Shown here in pieces: positions 58,286 through 64,000 of a stretch of DNA of 64,000 nt. The translations under genes and the position numbers were made by a program. Source of the DNA: Plasmodium malariae (lineage: Eukaryota > Apicomplexa > Aconoidasida > Haemosporida > Plasmodiidae); assembly GCF_900090045.1 (NCBI RefSeq), contig NC_041788.1:992001-1056000 (forward strand). The letters are read 5' to 3'. The first letter of the stretch is position 1; each line of letters starts with the position of its first letter. The notes under the pieces were generated by a model, which saw only the letters and a list, made by a program, of their open reading frames with translations, was not told the origin of the DNA and made no database searches.

Positions 58286-59389
58286 ATGTACCTGGGGAGC
58301 ATCAAAGACATTGAGGATGACCTTCTTTGGAGGGGAGAACACAAACAGGTATACGTGTGTGTAAATAAGAACAAAAATAAAGAAGCGATAAAAATAGACA
58401 TCAGTTATGATAACAATATTTATGATATATTACAATTAGGAAGAGAGAAATATGGAATCAATGGAGAATACATAACTGACAGTTGTGGGAATGTAATAAA
58501 ATCAATAAAAGATATTATTGATGGTGATACATTATATTTAAAAGAAAGTGTAGATAAATTATATATTGATAGTAAAATGGAAAATAATTTAATTGTTAAT
58601 GATTATGTAGTTCAAAAGAGAATAGGATCTGGTGGATTTGGAATAGTATTTCAAGGTATCCATATACAAACAAAACAGAGAGTTGCTTTAAAATTTATTC
58701 CTAAAAGTAATTTCTTAGATGTTACAGATGTGCACAGAGTTTTTATTGAAATACAAACATTAAGAGGACTAATACATAATAATATAATTAAAATGTATGA
58801 TGTAAATCATTTTCAAAATTACGTGTGTTTAATTATGGAATATGCTATTAATGGAGATTTAAAAAATTATATTTTAAAAAATAATGGATACTTATCAGAA
58901 AAAGAAGCACATGATTTATTTCTTCAAATTGTTAAGGGAGTATATTATTGTCATTCTAAACATATAGTACATCGAGATTTAAAATTAGAAAATATTTTAT
59001 TAGATGAAAATATGACTTGTAAAATTGCTGATTTTGGTTTATCTGACTTTGTTAATGTTGATCAGAATATTAAAACAGAAGCTGGTACTAAAGCTTATAT
59101 AGCTCCAGAAATTATTTTCAATCAAACTATTAATTATTCTGTTTTTAAGCTAGATATATGGAGCTTAGGTATATTATTATTTATCATGACTCAAGGATTC
59201 GCACCTTTTAAATATGGAAAAAAGGAATTAAAAAACTTTGAAAGTAACACTCTGCAATATCCAAACGATGTATCCGATGATCTGAAAAGTTTAATCTCCA
59301 TGATGCTCAACGTAGATCCGAACAAGCGCCCCATTATTGTAGAAATACTTAACCACAGGTGGTTTTACAAATACACGGAGGGGGTGTAA
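58286..59389 (+). CDS. CAMK-like protein kinase with N-terminal DCX/ubiquitin-like domain
   Basis: The product is 367 residues from the ATG at 58286 (MYLGSIKDIEDD). Upstream in-frame codons are an AC repeat giving His-Thr and are excluded. Residues about 15-90 look like a ubiquitin-fold/doublecortin-type domain: QVYVCVNKN, IYDILQLGREKYGI, then CGNVIKSIKDIIDGDTLYLK. The kinase domain fills about 108-365 with all key residues: GSGGFGIVF glycine loop, VALKF lysine, HRDLKLEN catalytic loop, ADFGLSDF, activation loop TEAGTKAYIAPE, and DIWSLGILLF. HRDLKLEN with DFGLSD resembles the SNF1/AMPK-like branch of the CAMK group. It should be an active Ser/Thr kinase. The N-terminal domain may target it to tubulin or another partner; that is inference. 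It has no calcium-binding EF hands. Confidence 0.92.
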   Translation: MYLGSIKDIEDDLLWRGEHKQVYVCVNKNKNKEAIKIDISYDNNIYDILQLGREKYGINGEYITDSCGNVIKSIKDIIDGDTLYLKESVDKLYIDSKMENNLIVNDYVVQKRIGSGGFGIVFQGIHIQTKQRVALKFIPKSNFLDVTDVHRVFIEIQTLRGLIHNNIIKMYDVNHFQNYVCLIMEYAINGDLKNYILKNNGYLSEKEAHDLFLQIVKGVYYCHSKHIVHRDLKLENILLDENMTCKIADFGLSDFVNVDQNIKTEAGTKAYIAPEIIFNQTINYSVFKLDIWSLGILLFIMTQGFAPFKYGKKELKNFESNTLQYPNDVSDDLKSLISMMLNVDPNKRPIIVEILNHRWFYKYTEGV

Positions 59390-59931
59390 TTAGCAGGTGA
59401 GCAACAATTCAGAAGCTATTGAGAAGCAATTGAACGGTGGGTGTGCATCGACTGAGATGCGAATGGGAAGCAAAACGGATAAGCACACGATTAAACGCGC
59501 TTACTCGCTGTTAATACTTTGCAAAACGAACTCGATGGGGTCAGGAAAAATTTTCAAAAAATAATTAAAGCTAATTAAAATTAATTGTAATAAAACGTGA
59601 TAAGTGCGGTACAATAGCATAAGGCACAATATATTGAAGAAATACTGTATAAAATAAAGTAGAATAGTATAGTATAGTATAGTATAGAACAGTATAAAAA
59701 TAAATAAACGGTACTGCCGAAATAAAGCGCACATCTATTGGCACCCATTAAACTGCCCTGTGAGCAGGTACCCCAGATTTAGGCACTCAAGAGAAGCACC
59801 GTTTTTTCGCAAATATTGTGTGCATGGATAGACATACATCAGATAATACAACTTGTAATGCTCCATATAACTCACTTTGCATCTTACTACGTAATATGCT
59901 TCTCAAATTGATGAACACACCACGAATTACT
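59390..59931. other. Convergent spacer between the kinase and second RAP genes
   Basis: 542 bases without a supported gene. It contains a short AGTAT repeat at about 59663-59690 and otherwise plain AT-rich sequence with some GC-richer patches next to the kinase stop. Confidence 0.6.
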
Positions 59932-62900
59932 TCATAATTGCGAATGTATCAAACTAATTCTATCATCCTTTCCACAATTCTTCCAAATGTTATGAACCAA
60001 ATGTACTATATTTATATTCTTCTTTTTTATAAATCTTGTTTTCAAAATATTTTCTCCTAGCGGATAACCATCATATGTTGTATTAAGAGGTGTATATAAA
60101 AATATAGCATATTTCTTATTCTTATATTCAAAATATATATCAATTAAAAAGCCTTCATAATCAAATACTTTTTGTATATATTGAAATACAGCTCTGTCTT
60201 TACTCGAGCTACAATTATTTGATAAAATAAAATTATTTTCCTCAACTAGAGTTTGTACTACCTCATCTGCAAACATGTGAGGGTATTCTACAATTTGAAA
60301 ATTCCAGTACGATTCTCTTAAAAAATTAAAAATTCTTAACACATTATATGAATCTAAAATAGATGAATCAACTAAATTAATATATGATAGAGATGAATAT
60401 AATAAAGAACATCGAGCATCATTATAAACTTTTTCAAAATCGATACCATGTAACATACACTTCCAGAAATCTGAGTCAAAAAATTTATTAACACAATAAC
60501 ACCATAGAATATCACTAATCTCGTGATAAGAAAATTGATGGACCCTTTGTAATATTTCATACTGCAAAGAACTTAACAAAGTATATGAAGAATAGTAATA
60601 GAAACATCCATACGTATATGCTATTTTTGATATGTGTTGAGGAGATAAATCATATATTTTGTTTAATAACACAGATTGAATTAAAGTGTGAAATTCCCTG
60701 CTACCTGTTCTTACTAACGAGTAGGAAAAACATATATTTGCCAGATCTTCGGCAGTAAAAAAATTCAAAAAAGTCAAATTGTAGTATTTCGTTTTTTGTA
60801 CCCCTTTATTTGCTGCTTTATACATTTCACTGGTTTTGTGTTTTCCACTGATTTGGTGTGTTCCCCCTGTTTTACATTTTCCCCCTACTTCATACTTTTC
60901 CACCACGTTTTGTAATAAGTACTGCTCAACTTCGGCATGCAAAGTAGTGTCTACGTATCCGTCGTTATTTATAGCTCTGCCTAAAGTTGTTGACAGTCCT
61001 AGTAAACAGTTAGAAAGTTGCTTAGGAGTCATACTTTTATATAACTGTAAAGTTCTTTCTTTTAATTTTATATATAAAATGTTATTAAAACATAATTCTT
61101 TGCTTTTATTTTCCACAGTGCTATAAGCCCATACGAGCATACTTATCGTTGAGGTACCCAAATTTTGTATATTTTTCAAAATAATGTTTTCACATCTTTT
61201 TAATAAAAAAGGGTAATTCTTAAAATATTTTGCATTTGCCCATATACCATTCAGTAAAACAGATAAGGGAAAAATCAGTTCGTTCTCTTTTTCCTCCGTT
61301 ATCCTCTTCTCTAATTTGCTGTAATCACTGGATAACGTTCTGCTATTATCTCTTTTATTCTCTGTATTCATCCCCGCTATAACGAAATGATCAGATGCAT
61401 TGGACTGAACATCTACTAGTTGCCTTTCCAGAAGTGCGCTATTTCGGGTGAACATATCTACTATAGAATTAATGAAGCTAAACATGAACACAGTATCGGA
61501 TGCTGTTATATTTTTAGAATATAGATAAAACAATTTTATTATTTGTTCTTCGGAAAAATTATTATACCTTTTATATACTTCACTTTTTGATTCTTTATAA
61601 AATTGGACATGCTTATAATTGTTGTTACTAATATATGTTAGCACTTTTATAAAATTTTGATTATTCATTGTCTTTATTTTATTTTGAACGAAATTTATAT
61701 ACGTTTCGAACAAGTTCTTACTGCTATGGGGATTAATATGTGTTATGTTTTTATTTTTATTTGAATTGTTTAAGTAAACGTATCCTACCCTCACTAAATA
61801 TTCCTCATCAAGATATTTCACATTTTGTAAAATTGTATTTTCCGCTAACATACTTATATTTTTTACAGATGATACATTTGTTCTTTTTATGATATACAAA
61901 AAATTAATTACATCTACACATGAAAATGTAAAAAAAGTTTTATATATTCTATTTACAATATTATCGTAAAAGCTTTTGTATTTATGTGTTAAAAAGAATG
62001 TTACATATTCTTTCCATTTATTCTCCTTAACATTTAAATTTTCTAAATCTATTATGTATTTAATATATATGTCCATCAATATGTTCAACTTGGTTTTACC
62101 GAAAAATATTTTTTTCTTAGTAAAATGAATTTTCTCTAATTCTTTATTTTGACTACAAATAGTTGCTTTATTATACCCTAGTTGATGTTTTACTGTTGTA
62201 TCTTTTACATCTCCATTATCATTAGTCTTATTTCTCTTTACATTATCTAGAGATTCCTCCTTACAAATAGAATTATTACCATGTTCAGAACTATTTTGAC
62301 CAGTGTACTCCATATTATCACATTTATTTCTGTCTGCATAATGACTATTCAAATTCACATTTCTGATGTTGTCCACTGCTTCGTCCGCTTCTTCTCCCAC
62401 TTTTTCTCCCACTTCTTCTCCCACTTCTTCTCCCACTTCTTCTCCCACTTCTTCTCCCACTTCTTCTCCCACTTCTTCTCCCACATCTTCTCCCACTTCT
62501 TCTCCCACTTCTTCCTCCTCCATCTCCTTTACCGAGTCCCTATACATTTTGGCGTGATCATATTTTTTTTCCTGTTCTTCTATATACTGTTCAAGAGAAA
62601 CATATTTAAAATTTGGATTGTCCAGTCTCAAAATCTCTGACATTTCGTAAGTTTTATAAAAGTTAGAAAATATTATTTCATATATTTTAAATAATAATAA
62701 TATATATTCGTGGTTTTTCAATTCATTTAGATTATTCTCCAAGTAATCTTTTAAATCGTCCAAATTGTTCACAAACAATACGCTTTTAAAAAATTCCTCA
62801 TCGTAGTTATTATTATTAATAGTGCTGGAGGTGGTAGGGATAGTGGTAGTGGTGGCGACAGTATAAGTGATAGTTTTAGTTGTAGTATTGGCAATGTTTT

Positions 62901-63138
62901 CAGGATCCGTGCAGAGTAGTTCTTTTCTACTATTTATGCCATTTGTGTTGCATGCGTTACTTATATCACTCGTATTCCTTATGTAATTTCCATGTGCTAA
63001 ATCACATTCATAAATACTTCTAAACGAAGTGAAATTTCTGGATTTTTTTCTAAACATTTTAAAGGAATTACAATCGACACATATTTTATTGATAAACTTT
63101 CTATGACTAAACACAAGATGTTTTTTTAAATAGTGCAT
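59932..63138 (-). CDS. RAP-domain organelle protein, 1068 residues
   Basis: This is a single exon from the ATG at 63138 (MHYLKKHLVFSHRKFINK), a basic N terminus suited to mitochondrial targeting. A Thr-rich patch (about 90-110) and an acidic GEEV repeat (about 212-250) precede a long helical body made of repeated short helices (about 340-940), the pattern of OPR/RAP proteins, with phrases such as YLDEEYLVRVGYVYLN and DLANICFSYSLVRTG. The C-terminal RAP domain (about 1005-1062) reads IDIYFEYKNKKYAIFLYTP, then YPLGENILKTRF, then INIVHLVHNIWKNCG. The family is thought to bind organellar RNA. In Plasmodium it is expanded and linked to the fragmented mitochondrial rRNAs. The exact RNA target cannot be read from sequence. 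It is paired in this window with the RAP-like gene at 13.7 kb, about 46 kb away. Confidence 0.88.
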   Translation of the reverse strand: MHYLKKHLVFSHRKFINKICVDCNSFKMFRKKSRNFTSFRSIYECDLAHGNYIRNTSDISNACNTNGINSRKELLCTDPENIANTTTKTITYTVATTTTIPTTSSTINNNNYDEEFFKSVLFVNNLDDLKDYLENNLNELKNHEYILLLFKIYEIIFSNFYKTYEMSEILRLDNPNFKYVSLEQYIEEQEKKYDHAKMYRDSVKEMEEEEVGEEVGEDVGEEVGEEVGEEVGEEVGEEVGEEVGEKVGEEADEAVDNIRNVNLNSHYADRNKCDNMEYTGQNSSEHGNNSICKEESLDNVKRNKTNDNGDVKDTTVKHQLGYNKATICSQNKELEKIHFTKKKIFFGKTKLNILMDIYIKYIIDLENLNVKENKWKEYVTFFLTHKYKSFYDNIVNRIYKTFFTFSCVDVINFLYIIKRTNVSSVKNISMLAENTILQNVKYLDEEYLVRVGYVYLNNSNKNKNITHINPHSSKNLFETYINFVQNKIKTMNNQNFIKVLTYISNNNYKHVQFYKESKSEVYKRYNNFSEEQIIKLFYLYSKNITASDTVFMFSFINSIVDMFTRNSALLERQLVDVQSNASDHFVIAGMNTENKRDNSRTLSSDYSKLEKRITEEKENELIFPLSVLLNGIWANAKYFKNYPFLLKRCENIILKNIQNLGTSTISMLVWAYSTVENKSKELCFNNILYIKLKERTLQLYKSMTPKQLSNCLLGLSTTLGRAINNDGYVDTTLHAEVEQYLLQNVVEKYEVGGKCKTGGTHQISGKHKTSEMYKAANKGVQKTKYYNLTFLNFFTAEDLANICFSYSLVRTGSREFHTLIQSVLLNKIYDLSPQHISKIAYTYGCFYYYSSYTLLSSLQYEILQRVHQFSYHEISDILWCYCVNKFFDSDFWKCMLHGIDFEKVYNDARCSLLYSSLSYINLVDSSILDSYNVLRIFNFLRESYWNFQIVEYPHMFADEVVQTLVEENNFILSNNCSSSKDRAVFQYIQKVFDYEGFLIDIYFEYKNKKYAIFLYTPLNTTYDGYPLGENILKTRFIKKKNINIVHLVHNIWKNCGKDDRISLIHSQL
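62383..62517 (-). repeat. 15-base in-frame repeat in the second RAP gene
   Basis: About nine units of CTTCTTCTCCCA-type 12-15 base sequence encode Gly-Glu-Glu-Val on the minus strand. The plus strand reads as Ser/Pro/Thr or Phe/His frames, which are shadows. Confidence 0.95.
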
Positions 63139-63589
63139 TTTCGCGCAATTTTGTCACATCAAATTGTGGAGAAAAAAAAAAAAAAATAGCATAACGTAAA
63201 GGAGCAAAAAACGAGAATGAAGAATAACCCAATGCTGTTTTTTCCTATTTACATTGCTCCATATTTTTAGAGGTAAAAATTACGAAAATGTACTTCTAAT
63301 TTGTTCTATCCATTTTGTTTTTAATTTTTTTTTTTTTTTTCGCTTTTCTAATTTTTTTTACGAATTACATGATATTATTTATGCAATTCTTTGGATAATA
63401 AGATTTTCCTCAAGCCGCAAAAGAATACTTCATATTTCAAATCTATTATATTGCGGCAGGGGAAGGTGGAGAAAAACAAAGAGTAAAGTTTTGGGAAAAA
63501 AGAAAAAAAAAAAAGCGTTTCTGCAAACATTAATAGAGCAATAAAATTTCATACTGAACTTTTTATTATTTTTTAGAAAAAGTTGCCTT

Positions 63590-63622
<33 letters not shown>

Positions 63623-64000
63623 TATATGTGTATGTGCGCATATTTTTTCCTCATTATTTTTTCAAAAATGGAAGGAATATTTTTCATTTATGCCGAACGT
63701 ACATTCCTGCGCTTATTCACATATCTACATTATTAATTTTTAAAAAAGTACATACCCCTTTTATTCTGTCGTCAACTTTTTGTTTCTGTATTTTACTTGT
63801 TTTCCTTCAGTATGTTTTTGTGTAAGCGTAAATAAACCCAAAAGGGAGAAGTGGAAAAAAGAAAAAAATATATTATAAATTAATGAAATAAAGCAGAACA
63901 AATAGGAAGCAGAAGAATTAAGAAGCATTACAAAATAACGACTAGCTCATCCCGTGCAACAGTCAATTAAAAAAAGTTTTCTGAAAACGATCATATAAAT
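63139..64000. promoter_or_regulatory. Upstream region of the second RAP gene
   Basis: It holds poly-A at 63168, poly-T at about 63324-63340, a TA tract at 63593-63620 and a GC-richer patch at 63405-63480 with an inverted repeat (finding). No coding sequence is supported up to the window edge. Confidence 0.5.

Noticed and set aside
1..64000. CRISPR-like arrays, prokaryotic insertion sequences or phage regions
   Set aside because: The many tandem arrays have no unique spacers, and nothing resembles a transposase or integrase; the window is eukaryotic.

Overview
This is nuclear DNA from an apicomplexan, almost certainly a malaria parasite (Plasmodium). The base composition is very AT-rich. Coding regions are rich in Asn and Lys and interrupted by low-complexity inserts. 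Introns are short GT..AG introns with poly-T acceptors, and the spacers are full of poly-A/T runs, TA repeats and minisatellites. The gene content agrees: an oversized telomerase reverse transcriptase, a mitochondrial lipoate ligase of the LipL1 type, RAP-domain proteins and a TFIIH p44 subunit. From memory, TERT, a p24 protein and LipL1 lie close together on P. falciparum chromosome 13, so this looks like the syntenic block of another species. I could not check that.

Layout. 0-9.1 kb (-): most of a giant two-exon gene of unknown function that runs off the left edge. 9.1-10.2 kb (-): a candidate small multi-exon gene. 11.3-12.5 kb (-): an ankyrin/SAM protein with a C-terminal membrane anchor. 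13.7-17.7 kb (+): a RAP-like organelle protein. 19.4-21.7 kb (+): a helical protein of unknown function. 23.5-31.4 kb (+): TERT, apparently broken by a frame change in a 29-A run. 32.4-33.8 kb (-): a macro-domain protein. 35.0-35.5 kb (-): an IF1-like ATPase-inhibitor candidate. 36.5-37.8 kb (-): a p24/EMP24 cargo receptor. 39.1-40.4 kb (+): LipL1. 42.1-44.5 kb (-): pinin. 45.3-45.6 kb (+): a small two-exon gene too short for ordinary ORF lists. 45.9-46.6 kb (-): a protein with two ubiquitin-like segments. 50.5-52.6 kb (+): TFIIH p44/SSL1. 53.1-54.7 kb (-): a candidate multi-exon gene. 56.1-57.0 kb (+): a four-helix membrane protein. 58.3-59.4 kb (+): a CAMK-like kinase with a DCX/ubiquitin-like N terminus. 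59.9-63.1 kb (-): a second RAP protein.

The genes do not form one pathway. Several point to the mitochondrion: two RAP proteins, LipL1 and the IF1-like protein. Others serve nuclear processes: TERT, pinin and SSL1. The spacers hold many tandem arrays of different unit length. Several coding regions carry in-frame repeats: TERT, pinin, both RAP proteins and the giant gene.

Exon joins were worked out by hand from phase and splice signals. No function is offered where I recognise none.
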